A stretch of DNA of 64,000 nucleotides from Austropuccinia psidii (Eukaryota > Basidiomycota > Pucciniomycetes > Pucciniales > Sphaerophragmiaceae), in assembly GCA_023105745.1 (NCBI GenBank), contig JALGQZ010000019.1, positions 6,262,001 through 6,326,000 of the forward strand, written 5' to 3'. The notes under the pieces are model-generated. The model ran no database searches. It was not told the DNA's origin and saw nothing but the letters and a program-made list of their open reading frames with translations. Positions 35,255 through 47,948 of the stretch are shown here, piece by piece (positions within the stretch are counted from its first letter, which is position 1; each line of letters begins with the position of its first letter). Position numbers and translations under genes: made by a program.

Positions 35255-36733
35255 TGCTCACTACCAGCAAGAAAGGGTATCTCAGGTGCATTTTGTCAAG
35301 CACGGGGCATCTGACAAAGTCTTGATTGACACAGGCACGTCCATTCACCTGTCTGTAGCACTGTGCTTTGCATTGCACATATGCCTTATTTCCCCCTTCT
35401 GTATATTTTTTGCCAACTCCAACTCCTCTATTCTGATATTGCAGATGACAAACCTTAGACTAACTGTCAAAAATGGGACAGTTACCGTTTTGGACATTGT
35501 GTATTCCGGCAAAATCACAGGTACAATCTTGTCAGTGGGGCATTGTCCCTGTTTTTGATGATCTGGCACTATCTCTTCTTGTTTCCGGTTTCCTTGTAAC
35601 CACCACTTTAAACAACAATTGTTGGTGGCTGGATGTCTTGTCTGCATAAGGGACCAAAAGGTTGGCGGCTGTGACCCCTTTAAAAACCTTCTTTACTTTT
35701 GAAATGAATCTAATATCTCACCCGACTGTTACGAGCTTGAGCTTGGGTGAATGGCACAAATGACTTGAACATACCTGTGATAAGATGGTGATATAGTTCC
35801 TTAAGCAACATGTCCCACTTTCTGACCCCAAAAGCTGGCGACCTTTCTACGGTGAGATATGGGCCACTGCAAAGAGTACTCACAGGCTTGCGAGGGCCCT
35901 CACCAACATCCCAAAGGAAAACTCTCTCAACATTTTTGTGTCGTACGTCATGGGTCCTTTTGTCACCGACTTGCAAGGCTATCACTATCTTCTCACTGTG
36001 CGGGATCATGCATTGACTTACAGCGTGGTCTACCCTCTTAAGTCTTGCTCCGATGCTCCCAAGGCCATCCTGGATGTGATCAAGCAATTCCACGTGCGAC
36101 TGCAATCAACCCTGAAGGCGCTTTGTACAGACAATTCCAAGGAATTCACATCTTCTTCTTTTGTCTCCTCCTTGGCAAAATTAAGCATGAGTTTTTTCCC
36201 CTCATTACCCTATTTGCGTCAAGAAAATGTAGAAGCCAAACAACTTAATTGAATGCTAGGTGACAAGGTGTGATCCATGATGTTGGAGAGCCAAATGCCC
36301 GACCGTTTTTGGTGTTTTTCATACACATTGGCGAGCTTCATGCACAATTTCTTGCCTAACTCACAATGCCTCATGAGTGTCTATTTGGCTGGCCTCCTTC
36401 CATTAGCACACTCTACCCTTTTGGCGCTGACACCATTGTGCATATACCCCCGGTTCAGCAACTGAACAAATTGGCTCCAAGGGGTATGCGCTGTTGTCTC
36501 CTCAAGCCGCTAATGTCAGGTGGCTGGTTGCTGTGGGACCCAAAGAGCGACAGAATGATACAATTGGCCAGCATCATTTTCCACAGATTTCAACCACCGG
36601 CCACTTCTAACACCAGAGAGTCAAAGGGATCCCTCTCTCATATTGTCAATAGAGAAAGGCTTGGGAATGTTCCGATAGAAAAATATTTCAACAACAAAAA
36701 CGCAGCTATTGACCCGCTTCCCCTGACCAAGGA
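35255..36733 (+). pseudogene. Copia F protease and integrase, decayed
   Basis: Protease motif VLIDTGTS near 35322-35345; the frame ends at 35558. Integrase core pieces: VMGPFVTDLQGYHYLLTVRDH (about 35945-36010, D of DDE), LCTDNSKEF (about 36120) and ENVEAKQLN (about 36220, the E region), with a stop at about 36250. The C-terminal part continues in shifted frames (36277-36733: FGWPPSISTLYPFGAD, PRGMRCCLLKPL). Several frameshifts. Interrupted by Ty3 copy C after the TSD aagga (36729-36733). Confidence 0.85.
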
Positions 36734-38572
36734 TTTGAGCCTTAGAGGTAATTTCATATACCCAAAAGACCACAAATACAAAATTAACATATAAATATAA
36801 ATAAAATAAATTTATTTATATTATTAAAATAAAAATCAAAATATAAATATAAAATTATATTCAAAATAAAAAAAATTAATTACAATTTAAAAATAAAATT
36901 ACATTAAATTTTGAAATTATAAAATTACATTTATACTTGAAAAAATTAAGTAAAAATGAAATTTTAACAAAACTGTGAAAAAATAAATAAATTTGGAAAA
37001 AAGTTAAATAAAAATCATTATAACTTTTTATCCAATAAATAAACATATAAAAATTATTTCACCATTGGATTCCTCATAAAAAATCAGGTGGGGTCACCCC
37101 TGAGTGAGATTCTTGTAACTCAACTCTAAGTAAGCTTAAATTAAGTTTTTAGTATTTTCAATAAAGAAGTTTAAAATCCTCAAAATTTTAATTTAATTCA
37201 CACCACATGTGGTGTTAACCATGAATTTTTGTGTTGAAATTGAGGTGTTGTGTTTAGTTTAGAAGCTATGAGGAATTGAAGTATTTTCAATTGAATTCAA
37301 TTGAAATGTCAAAAGGTGCGCGTGTATTACATAAGTGAACTTTGATTTACATATGAGGTGTCAATTATTACTGTATTGTACTGTACAATTGAATTGAATT
37401 ACATATGTAAATTATAAGTATAATACATGATGAGGAATTAAAGGAAAAATAAATTGGAAAGATTAAATTTGGGGGGGAAAAGGAACTCCAGCTCTAAAGG
37501 GGAGCTAGACCCCCAAAATCCTTGCTGACAGGCATGGGATGTCAAAATTCACGCAAAGGTTCATCACTTTTGGCCTGGAATTGAGTTACAGGGTCTGTGG
37601 ACTCAATTGATGATGAGGTTTTGATACCAACTGGGGTAGTTTTAGCTGTTGCCAAGAGGGTAAAACTACCCTTGAGATAAAACAATCATAGTAAAAACAG
37701 TTTTAACTGGTTTCTACGCCTCTGACACAAATTCTGACGTGTTTTGAAGGCTCTAGGCCTGGTATTGATATAGTAATGGCTGATTTAAGGGTCTTAAATG
37801 GCTAAAAATGGCTAAAAATGGCTTAAACCAGCCCTTTTTGGTCTAAACCAGGGTTCAATGATGCCATAATTGGCTTTTCTGTTGTCAGACTGTTTTTCAC
37901 GACTGACAAGAGTAAATTTTACTTTTGGAGTAAGAGAATTGATGGCTATAAAAGAATGTCTTCTTTGCCCCACTTTTCTCTTCATGTTAGAATCTTTTCC
38001 TTTTATTAATTAGTTTAAACACTGTTAAAACAATCAATAAGATATTACAAACACCATTTTTAAATCAATTTAATCCTTTCAACCACATGAAAAAATAATT
38101 ATAATCATTGTTTGTAACTCTTATAATCATTTTTACCCCTGAACCACCCCAAAAGTGAATTAAAGCATCTTTCATCACTGTAAACTTTGTCACTTTGTTT
38201 CCAAATTTGCTCTGGTCACTTTTGGGCGTGTTTTCTCTTTAATATTCTTTTTAAAGACTTTGCTCTTTAATTAATTGCTTGCAGTTCTTTTCTCAACTAA
38301 CTCCAATTGAAATTTCTCTTGAAGAAATTTCTTTTGTAGCCTTAAAATATCTCTTGTAGAGTATTTTTTGGATAAATTTTTATTGTTGGTAAAACAATAA
38401 ATCTTTATAATATTATTGTTTTAGACTAATAAAGTTCTAAACAACAAATTTGGCGTGTTTTCTCTTAAAAATAATATTTCTTACCATTTTTAATTGATTT
38501 TTACCTTATACAAATTTTGAGGACAGGAAAAGTACTTGATTTTCAATCAAAGTTTCATATCCACACCTTACA
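36734..38572 (+). repeat. 5' LTR of copy C (1839 bp)
   Basis: Pairs with 44634-46461. TATAAAAG at 37947-37954; ends CACACCTTACA. Confidence 0.95.
37947..37954 (+). promoter_or_regulatory. LTR core promoter TATA box, copy C
   Basis: TATAAAAG, repeated at 45836-45843 in the 3' LTR. Confidence 0.6.
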
Positions 38573-38574
38573 TT

Positions 38575-38592
38575 TGGGGGCCCAGCCGTGAT
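38575..38592 (+). other. Primer-binding site of copy C
   Basis: TGGGGGCCCAGCCGTGAT two bases after the LTR; differs from copy A at 2 of 18 positions. Confidence 0.72.
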
Positions 38593-38719
38593 ATTTTACC
38601 TGTGACATATTTTTTTTACTCTTTTTAAATCTTTTTTCTTATATTGAAAAATTTAAAAACATATAAAAAATACTTATAATTCAAAAAACCCATAAAAAAT
38701 AATTTTTTTCATATTATAA

Positions 38720-38797
38720 GTGAGGCTTATATTTTTATTTCTTTTTTTGAAGTAACCTGTTTTTTACTTAATTAATTGGCTTTTTCATTAATTTTAG
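38720..38797 (+). other. Predicted leader intron of copy C
   Basis: Donor GTGAGG after ...TATAA, a TACTTAATT branch-like site, and acceptor AATTTTAG ending at 38797 (78 nt). The exon end A followed by TG of the next exon would create ATG. The acceptor is conserved in copies A (579) and B (25748); the donor is clear only here. Confidence 0.45.
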
Positions 38798-38995
38798 TGT
38801 CTGAAAACGTGGTAAGACAAGAAAACATTGAAACAGCCTCAACAGTAACCAGAATTATCCCTGCCAGTACTGTTAATTCTGATCATAATAGTACTGTTAT
38901 TGTGACTCAAAATAACCAACCTCAACCAATATCTTCTGAATTGATTAACTTGGACATAAGTAATACCCTTCAGAAAGCTAAGAATTTGGCCAATA

Positions 38996-39059
38996 GTAAG
39001 TTTTTTGACATAAAAATACTATTTTAAGCCTTTTTAACCATAATTATGCCTTCAACCAG
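38996..39059 (+). other. Predicted phase-1 intron in ORF1 of copy C, containing the Gag-Pol ATG
   Basis: GTAAGT donor and CTTCAACCAG acceptor, 64 nt. The Gag-Pol ATG (39046-39048) lies 14 nt before the intron end. Unspliced, the first exon stops at 39025-39027. Confidence 0.65.
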
Positions 39060-42000
39060 GTCAGGAGCCAGCTATAACCCCTCAAGCAGCTCCCAGAAAG
39101 GTAATAGACGTGATTATGGCAGAGGCCAATCAGGTACAGAAGGGAAAGGGTCAGTTGATGACTTCCAAACAACTAAAATGGGTCATTCTGAAGCTGCTAA
39201 TACCATTTTACCTTCAAAAAGAGCTGACACCGCCACAATAAGCCTCTGTGGACATATACAAAGCCAGCCACAGTGCATACAACAATGCACTTCAATTCAA
39301 GGAGTACCAGATTGTTAGCCTGGGGCCTTTAACGTGGCTTCCAGTCTAATTACTAGGAATTTTAATAAACTAAAAAGGTAGTGGAATACTATCAGGTTTA
39401 ATTGATAGAGATGTCACTATTAAAAAGGTATTCCAATTGGTGGAATGGGCTTCACCAATAAAAAAAATACTAAAAGTAATTTTTAGCTACTTATATTTGA
39501 GAGATCTAATAACAAGAAATTGTTACGAATTTATTTGTAAAAAATATATTTCTAAGAGCTCTGAAGAATCATTCTCAAGTAGAATGATCCTCTTTAAATG
39601 TTGTAGATACAAAATCAAAGTAAGACACAAATAAACTGATAAACTGTTTAGAAGAAAATATATTGTTATAGTAACCTGATATATAGCCAGGGAGATTCTG
39701 TTTCTATAGAAGCAAAGTTACCATCTCAACAAAAAAGGGTGTTATAGAAAAAAGATGAAACAATATTTCTATAACAACAAAATGTTTAAATGAGTGACTT
39801 GGAAATGAGATTACTATAACAACTAATCTTAAAAGAGTGACTTATAAAAAATAGAAGAAAACAAAATTAAAAGTGAATTTACACAGATGAATTAAAATAA
39901 TTCAAAGGAAATTTAATGAAAGTGTTTGGAGTTTGTGTAGCATGTAGTTCTTTTCATGCTTGCAGGCTCACACAGATCCTTGCAGACCTGTGGAAGAATT
40001 GCATGAATTCTTACCTAACTGTGAGAAAATTCCTGGGCCATCCCAGCACTTGCAAATTGCTCAATGGATGGCATCCATTGATGGAGAAGAAAAACATGAT
40101 GCTGTTGACACTAGAATGAAGGAAAAACAACCCTCCACCACCCAAACCAGTGCCAAAAACAGCCCCAGTGGCCAGCACCAGCAATTCCAATGTGAAAAAA
40201 CAGCCACAAGTGCCAAACAAGGGCAAAGGGAAGGCACCAGCCCCAAACCCTTAGAGCCAAGGATACAGAACTCCAAAGATTCAGCAGGATGCCATGGAAA
40301 ATGTATTTCAGATGGCCAGAACCATGATGGAGTTACAGAAGAAGGAGGAAGCCAGATTACGATTCCAGATATGATTTCTGATATATTTGATTCCATCCCA
40401 GAATTGTATGATGCTATAAATGACGTGAAAAAACATCTTTCTGATAAAAATGAAACCATTTGTAACAACATTAAAACAAACAAGCTGAGTCTGTGCCAAA
40501 TTAATGAAACACTTATGTGTTTTGAAAAAGTTTTAAGAACAATTAAAAATTCCAATAATGATAATTCTTCTAGCAGTAAAATAAATGAACAACCTGCCAT
40601 TATTAAAGAATTAACAGATAAATATTCTAAATTCAATATTGATGACATAATTGAAACAAGAATTAAACAAGCCATAAATATTATCAAAACAGATAACAAG
40701 AAAGTCTTTGATGACATTTCAAATTCATTTACTGAAGGAAAGACATATACCATTGCCTTGAAAAAGTGTTTTGATGCTTCACAAGAAGAAGTATCAAAAT
40801 TATCAATGAAATTGAATCAAGTCACTGCTGATAATACAAGACAGACAGGGTTATGGCAAGAACTGACACATAAGGAAGACATGTATAAAATTGAAGTAAT
40901 AAATTTAATACAAAGCTTCCAACATGAATAAAGAAATTCCCAAAGGTGTAGCAACAGTAAAATGAATGACATTGAACAAATACTGAACACCTTACCAAGA
41001 ATGTCTACACCTCTAAATCAAAATGAGGGCACAACAATTCCAAATCCACAAGTATTGTATCATGATAATTCACAATTAAAAAATGAATTATCCATTCCTT
41101 TTCATACCTTGGAACCATCAATGGGCCAAGCACTCTTGAAAGAAGTTCCAAAACTTAAAGAATGGCCTCACTTCAGTGGTGAAGGAGAGTGTGACCATAT
41201 GGAATTCATTAGAGGTATTGACATGATCAAAGAGGATTTTGAATGACCAGACAGATTGGTAACAGCCATGTTTAACAACTTGTTTACCAGATCAGCTCAC
41301 AGATGGTATATCAAAATAAGACAAGCACATGGACACCAGAGTTGGACTTGGTGGAAAACCCAAATCATCAACAAATGGGCAAATGATGCTTGGAGGTTTA
41401 AAGTTGAAACAGCCTTTGAATCTGCCGAATTTAATGCTGATAAAGACAAAGCTTTACCATGGTTTTGCCAACAAAAAGACAGATTAACAGCATTATATCC
41501 TGACATGTCAGAATTTATGATCCATAGAAAAATTCTGAGACAATGTGGAGGTGACTTAGAGCATGCTGTCAAAAGCAGGAATACTGAACAATCTTCAGCA
41601 GAGGATATTATCAATATACTAGAAGAAGTAACCACCAGAACCAAAATTGGTTCTAGTAGCGTGAATCTCAAAACAAGGTTTAATACACCTTGGAAAGATT
41701 CTGTGGAAAAAAACCCCAAAGGAAATTCTAGTAATATTAAGTATAAATCTGCAGATACAGTCAGAAAATGCCATTCTTGCTAAAGCACCACCCATTTAGC
41801 CAATACATGTCCAAAAAGGGGGGAAATCAATGAAATTGACATTGAAAAGGAACCAGATGTTGAAAAAGAAGACATAATTGAAGACGATTCAGATGATAAG
41901 TCATCCATATTTTCTGAATCTTCAAAAGATATAGAAAATATCAATTCCACTTTTGACATCATGGAATCTTATTTCCACTTACCATAATTGAGCAATGGTC

Positions 42001-44610
42001 AAGTTGATTTATCAAAAGTTCAAGATGCACAGCTTATGAAGACAAAACCAAACAGAGGGAAAGGTTATACAGCTGGTAACTCCTGTATAACAGAAGTGGT
42101 GATTGACAACAAGCCCACAAAACTTTTGCTTGACCCAGGAGCCTTCTGCTCTTGTGTTGGAAAATCTTTTCTTAAGACTTGTGTACCAAACTTTGAAGAC
42201 CAATTGTTACCAATTGATGGTATAACATTCAATCAGTCAACATGAAAATCTCCTTGAAGGAATGCCATTTTGGATTTAAAGAACTTAAGGCACTAGGACA
42301 TGTTGTATCTGGTTTATCCCTTGGAATTGACAAAAACAAAGTTGCAGCAGTATTGCTAAAACCGATGCCTCAGAACAAGAAGGAAATTCAGTCATTCTTA
42401 GGTTTTGCAGGATATTACAGGCAACACATTAAAGATTTTGCATCCATAGCAAGACCACTTTATAGATTGTGTGACAAAGACACAGTATTTTAAATGACTG
42501 TTGACAGAGTCAAAGCTTTTGAGTCTCTAAGAGAAGCATTGACCACTGCTCCACTCTTACTGATGCCAGACTTTAAATTGCCTTTCAAACTGTATATTGA
42601 TGCATCAGGGGATGGACTAGGTGCTGCACTTCACCAAGTTCAGATCATAAATGATAAACCTGTAGAAGGACCCATATGTTTCATATCCAGGCAAATCAAA
42701 CCAACTGAAGCCAGATATGGAACAAGTCAGATGGAATGTCTATGCCTTGTCTGGGCCTTGGAGAAATTTAACTACTTCTTAGAGGGATGTGTTTTTGAGG
42801 TGATAACAGATTGTACAGCTGTCAAATCACTTTTAAACATGAAAACACCCAACAGGCATATGCTCAAATGGCAAATAGCCATACAAGAATACAGAGGCAA
42901 TATGACTATTGTTCATAAGGATGGGAATATTCATAAGAATGCAGATGGACAAAGCAGATGGCCATTACCAAATAATATTGATAATCCTGCTTATGTGCCA
43001 GAAGAAGCTTCACCACAAATTCCAATAGAAGTAATAAGTGTTACAGACTTGAACACAACCTTCTTTGAAGAAGTCAGGAGTAGTTACACTCAAGATACAA
43101 ATTGTAGCATCTTGTGCCAATTACTTAACAAAGACTGTAAAGACAACTCTCTAATACATGCCTTGGATGAAGTATGGAGAAAATCTTATGATGAAGGAAG
43201 ATTTCACCTACTGGATGGTATAATTTACCACAGAACCAAGCATACATGTGTCATTACAGTTGTAGACAGGTCACTAATCAATCTTGTACTGAAAGAATGC
43301 CATGATAGTCCCTTTTCAGGACATCTGTCTGAAGACAGAACAAGAGATAAAGTAAAAACCTGAATATGGCGGCCAATGTGGCAGAAAGATGTTGCAGAGT
43401 ATTGCAAAACCTGTGACAGATGCCAAAAAGCAAATAAATACACTGGGAAGAGACTTGGAAATATGATAAAAGTCCAAGAACCAAGTAGACCTTGGGAAAT
43501 TGTCCATATGGATTGGGTAATTGGCCTACCACCAGGAGGTGACAGAAGCTATAATGCTTGCCTAGTAATTGTGGACAGATTCAGTAAAACTCCAATCTTT
43601 TTACCATGTCACAAAGATGATACAGCCATGGATACAGCTCTTCTGATATGGAATAGAGTAGTGTCATGGACTGGGATATTTACAAATATCATTAATGATA
43701 GGGATCCCAAATTCACTTCAGCACTATGGACAAATCTTCACCAATTATTTGGCACTAAACTATCTTTCTCTACAGCTTACCGCCCACAAACTGATGGCCT
43801 GGCTGAAAGGATGATCCAAACCTTAGAGGACATGGTGAGAAGATTTTGTGCATGTGGCCTTGAATTCAAAGATTGTGCTGGATTTACCCATGATTGGTGT
43901 ACTCTGTTGCCAGCGCTGGAATTGGCATATAAAACATCAATCCATGCCAGTACCAATCAGACTCCTGCTATTCTGGATAAAGGATGGAACCCCAAGTTAC
44001 CCCAAGATTCCTTGAGGAAAGATTTAATTGAAATACATCCCACTCTGCTAGCTTCAAAGGAATGCTAGACAAAGCTACAAAGCATGCAGTGAGGTGCATG
44101 GAGGACTCTTTTGCATATGCTAAAGACAAATGGGATAAATCACATGCAACTCCAGATTTTAAAGTGGGGGACCTAGTTCTTGTATCCACCACTAACTTCA
44201 ATAACATCAAAGGATGTAAAAAGTTGAAAGACTCCTTTGCAGGACCTTTTGTGATTAAGGCCCTCCATGGAGAAAATGCTGTTGAAGTAGAGTTATCTGA
44301 AGAACTTAGCAATAAGCATCCTACATTCCCAGTGAGTTTGATAAAGCCATATAAATCTAGTGATGCTGAGGAATTTCCCTTGAGGAATAAGATTCCCCAA
44401 GTTATACCTCCTATTGAGACATCTGGTACTAAGAAGATTACCAAAGTTCTTAAAGAAAGGAAATTAAGAACCAAAAAAGTAAGGGAATACCTTGTTAGGT
44501 ACAGTGACCCAACTTGTGAAGATGAATGGTTAGAAGAAAAAGATATACCAGAAGCTACCAAACTCCTCAGGAGATTCAGACACACTAGAAATGCCAATAT
44601 TACAAAGTAA
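39046..44610 (+). pseudogene. Gag-Pol of copy C, RT-deleted
   Basis: From ATG 39046 the frame is open to 39312 and, after removal of the 660-bp insertion, on to a TAA at 40929-40931 (about 407 codons). Then stops at 41244, 41781 and 41986 interrupt Gag (capsid-like region 41130-41640; zinc knuckle changed to CHSC followed by a stop). Protease LDPGA (T of DTG changed to P) lies near 42130. At about 42238 a deletion joins late protease to late RT ([11 protein letters not shown]), removing YIDD. RNase H and integrase follow (42494-44068, stop at about 43361), then after a frame change the chromodomain end (44062-44610). The element needs enzymes in trans. Confidence 0.93.
39313..39972. mobile_element. 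660-bp TG...CA insertion G inside ORF1 of copy C
   Basis: Begins TGTTAGCCTGGGG and ends GCAGGCTCACA, flanked by cagat (39308-39312 and 39973-39977). Removing it with one cagat restores both the ORF1 and Gag-Pol frames across the site. TG...CA ends with a 5-bp duplication fit a solo LTR. It also has a weak inverted AGCCTG/CAGGCT pair. No coding capacity seen. Confidence 0.82.
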
Positions 44611-44621
44611 TATTCTTTTTT

Positions 44622-44633
44622 AAGGGGAGGGAA
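44622..44633 (+). other. Polypurine tract of copy C
   Basis: AAGGGGAGGGAA immediately before the 3' LTR. Confidence 0.8.
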
Positions 44634-46461
44634 TGTGAGCCTTAGAGGTAATTTCATATACCCAAAAGACCACAAATACAAAACTAACATATAAATATAA
44701 ATAAAATAAATTTATTTATATTATTAAAATAAAAATCAAAATATAAATATAAAATTATATTCAAAATAAAAAAATTAATCACAATTTAAAAATAAAATTA
44801 CATTAAATTTTGAAATTATAAAATTACATTTATACTTGAAAAAATTAAGTAAAAATGAAATTTTAACAAAATTGTGAAAAAATAAATAAATTTGGAAAAA
44901 AGTTAAATAAAAATCATTATAACTTTTTATCCAATAAATAAACATATGAAAATTATTTCACCATTGGATTCCTCATAAAAAATCAGGTGGGGTCACCTCT
45001 GAGTGAAATTCTTGTAACTCAACTCTAAATAAGCTTACATTAAGTTTTTAGTATTTTCAATACAAAAGTTGAAAATCCTCAAAACTTTAATTTAATTCAC
45101 ACCACATGTGGTGTTAACCATCAATTTTTGTGTTAAAATTGAGGTGTTTTGTTTAGTTTAGAAGTTATGAGGAATTGAAGTATTTTCAATTGAATTCAAT
45201 TGAAATGTCAAAATGTGCGCGTGTATTACATAAGTGAACTTTGATTTACATATGAGGTGTCAATCATTACTTTATTTTACTGTAAAATTGAATTGAATTA
45301 CATATGTAAATTATAAGTATAATACATGATGAGGAATTAAAGGAAAAATAAATTGGAAAGATTAAATTTGGGGGGGAAAAGGAACTCCAGCTCTAAGGGC
45401 GAGCTAGACCCCCAAAAACCTTGCTGACAGGCGTGGGATGTCAAAATTCATGCAAAAGTTCATCACTTTTGGCCTGGAATTGAGTTACAGGGTCTGTGGA
45501 CTCAATTGATGATGAGGTTTTGATACCAACTGGGGTAGGTTTAGCTGTTGCCAAGAGGGTAAAACTACCCTTAAGATCAAACAATCATAGTAAAAACTGT
45601 TTTAGCTGGTTTCTACGCCTCTGACACACATTCTGACGTGTTTTGAAGGCTCTAGGCCTGGTATTGCTATAGTAATGGCTGATTTAAGGGTCTAAAATGG
45701 CTAAAAATGGCTTAAACCAGCCCTTTTTGGTCTAAACCAGGGTTCAATGATGCCATAATTGGCTCTTCTGTTGTCAGACTGTTTTTCACGACTGACAAGA
45801 GTAAATTTTACTTTTGGAGTAAGAGAATTGATGGCTATAAAAGAATGTCTTCTTTGCCCCACTTTTCTCTTCATGTTAGAATCTTTTCCTTTTATTAATT
45901 AGTTTAAACACTGTTAAAACAATCAATAAAAGATTCCAACCACCATTTTTAAATTAATTTAATCCTCTTAACCACGTGAAAAAATAATTATAATCATTGT
46001 TTGTAACTCTTATAATCATTTTTACCCCTGAACCACCCCAAAAGTGAATTAAAGCATCTTTCATTACTGTAAACTTTGTCACTTTGTTTCCAAATTCACT
46101 CTGGTCACTTTTGGGCGTGTTTTCTCTTTAAGATTCTTTTTAAAGACTTTGTTCTTCAATTAATTGCTTGCAGCTCTTTTCTCAATTAATTCCAATTGAA
46201 ATTGCTCTTGAAGAAATTTCTTTTGTAGCCTTCAAATATCTCTTGTAGAGTATTTTTTGGATAAATTTTTATTGTTGGTAAAAAAATAAATCTTTATAAT
46301 ATTATTGTTTTATACTAATAAAGTTATAAACAATAAATTTGGCGTGTTTTCTCTTAAAAATAATATTTCTTATTATTTTTAATTGATTTTTACCTTATAC
46401 AAATTTTGAGGACAGGAAAAGTACTTGATTTTCAATCAAAGTTTCATATCCACACCTTACA
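44634..46461 (+). repeat. 3' LTR of copy C (1828 bp)
   Basis: Starts TGTGAGCCTTAGAGG, ends CACACCTTACA; followed by the aagga duplication. Confidence 0.95.
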
Positions 46462-46466
46462 AAGGA

Positions 46467-47927
46467 CATTTCTATCCCCGACCATCTTGGCCAAGCCCTG
46501 TCCAGGAAATTAAGCAACCAATGGAGGGCAGCATGTGAATGTGAATTGGGTCAGATGCTAGTGCGGGATGTATGGCAGGAAGTGGACAAGACCGAGGGGA
46601 TGAAAACAATTGGTCATTGTTGGTTTTTCAATATTAAAAAGCACATCAACAGGGCGTTGAGAAATTCAAGGCTTGGCTAGTGGCCCGTGGCAATTGACAA
46701 TGGCCAGGTGTGGACTGCACCAAAACCTACGCGCCAACCGCTTCCCTGATGTCCCTGCGTCTAGTACTTGCTCAGGCTGTCTGTCACTGCTGGGCTCTAG
46801 CATCTTTTGATGTCAGTGGCGCGTATCTGTATATCCTGGTGAAGGAGACAGTGTTTGTGGATCCCGTACTCCAATTCTGGCTGCACCTCAAAGGGAAGGT
46901 CCTGCAACTCAAGAAGGCCTTGTACAGTATGAAGCAGGTGGGCCAGTGCTGGTGGATCTTCCTGTCCGACATCCTAACCTGGATGGGATTCACCGCAATG
47001 GAGGTCAATCAGTCCCTCTACATCTTTTGTAGCGGGGATACCACTGTTGCAATCTGGATCCATGTAGACAACAGGGTTTTCACATCAAATTCGCCAGCAG
47101 AAACTCTGTGCAGAAGTGGAAATAAAGTGGTAGGATACTATTTGTCAAATTGTGGGCCTAGAGTGTGTGTTTGGTGAAGTTGAAGTAACCATTGTGCAAT
47201 GGCTAATGACCAGCATACTTGGAGCTTACCCATGAGCAATTATCAAAACCCACTCATCGCTGCCAATACTATCAGCAGACACTTCAAATCTTGAGGACAC
47301 CATTTTGGATCCGACACCATTCCATTTGGTCATTGGCTCTCTGGCCTACCTGGTCAGTGGTTCTCACCCCGACCTGGCATTTGAAGTCAATTACCTTGTG
47401 AGGAATTCCATGTCACCTATGGAATGGCACTGGCGTATTCTGGATCACATGATTGGCTATCTTCTGAAAATGCAGTCACACTGCCTGATGCTGCAACCTG
47501 GGGTGGTGATCTTGAGTACTCACAATTGGGATTCATGCTCAAGCTGGGAGATGCCCTGATTCTTTGGGCCTCCAAACAACAAGGGGTGGTAGCACTCTCC
47601 ATGTGCGCAGCGGAGTATGTGGCACTGTCAGACTCTACTCAACATTTCGTCCAGGCAATCAACCAGCTCACTCAACTCACTGAGAACTCCAAAAAGGAAA
47701 TTTTCTGCAACAACAAGGCTGTGGTTCAAGCTTCAATTGACAACCATTTGAGAAAATGGATGCAGTACCTGGATTGTGCTTTCTTTTTTGTCAACAATAC
47801 AATCAGGAAGCACAACATCAAGGTCCCCTGGGTACCCATGGGGAGAATGCAGGCCAACACGCTGACTAAGCAGCTTTTGGGACCGGCACTCCAGCAGGCT
47901 CTAGCTTTTCTGTGTGTAAATGGGTAA
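46467..47927 (+). pseudogene. Copia F reverse transcriptase and RNase H, decayed
   Basis: Continues the Copia F frame after copy C. RT pieces: WRAACECELGQML, MKTIGHCWFF, then TYAPTASLMSLRLVLAQA (46710 frame), ASFDVSGAYLY and LKKALYSMKQVGQCWW. The active site reads HVDNR where Copia has VDD, a G-to-A type change. RNase H (47424-47927): DAATWGGDLEYSQLGFMLK, WASKQQGVVALSMCAAEY and ANTLTKQL. Frame changes near 47100-47420. Several Arg-to-Gln/Trp and Gly-to-Arg type changes fit C-to-T/G-to-A decay. Confidence 0.9.
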
Positions 47928-47940
47928 CAGCTCAATTTTC

Positions 47941-47948
47941 TGGGAGGG
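47941..47948 (+). other. Polypurine tract of Copia F
   Basis: TGGGAGGG directly before TGTTGAAATT. Confidence 0.65.

Larger units (their letters stand above)
38798..40374 (+). pseudogene. ORF1 (spliced upstream protein) of copy C
   Basis: First exon 38798-38995 (SENVVRQENIETAST..., Ser/Thr/Asn-rich), intron 38996-39059, second exon from 39060 (SQEPAITPQAAP). After excision of the 660-bp insertion plus one cagat the frame continues as YQILADLWKNC, MNSYLTVRKFLG and LLNGWHP, matching copy B. It ends with AMENVFQMARTMMEL and a TGA at 40372-40374. Three stops (after PPQ at about 39238, after TLE at 40117, after PNP at about 40252) break it. Confidence 0.68.
36734..46461 (+). mobile_element. Ty3/Gypsy retrotransposon, copy C (deleted RT)
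   Basis: LTRs 36734-38572 and 44634-46461, flanked by perfect aagga duplications (36729-36733 and 46462-46466); the host Copia F frame is restored when copy C and one duplication are removed. The first bases of the 5' LTR read TTTGAGCC against TGTGAGCC in the 3' LTR. The LTRs differ by about 2% in the first 380 bases, the youngest dated layer. Compared with copy A about 1 kb is missing, from after the protease to late RT. Confidence 0.96.

Noticed and set aside
39437..39634. Open frame inside the 660-bp insertion
   Set aside because: Short, AT-rich, no motif, and inside a sequence with solo-LTR features.
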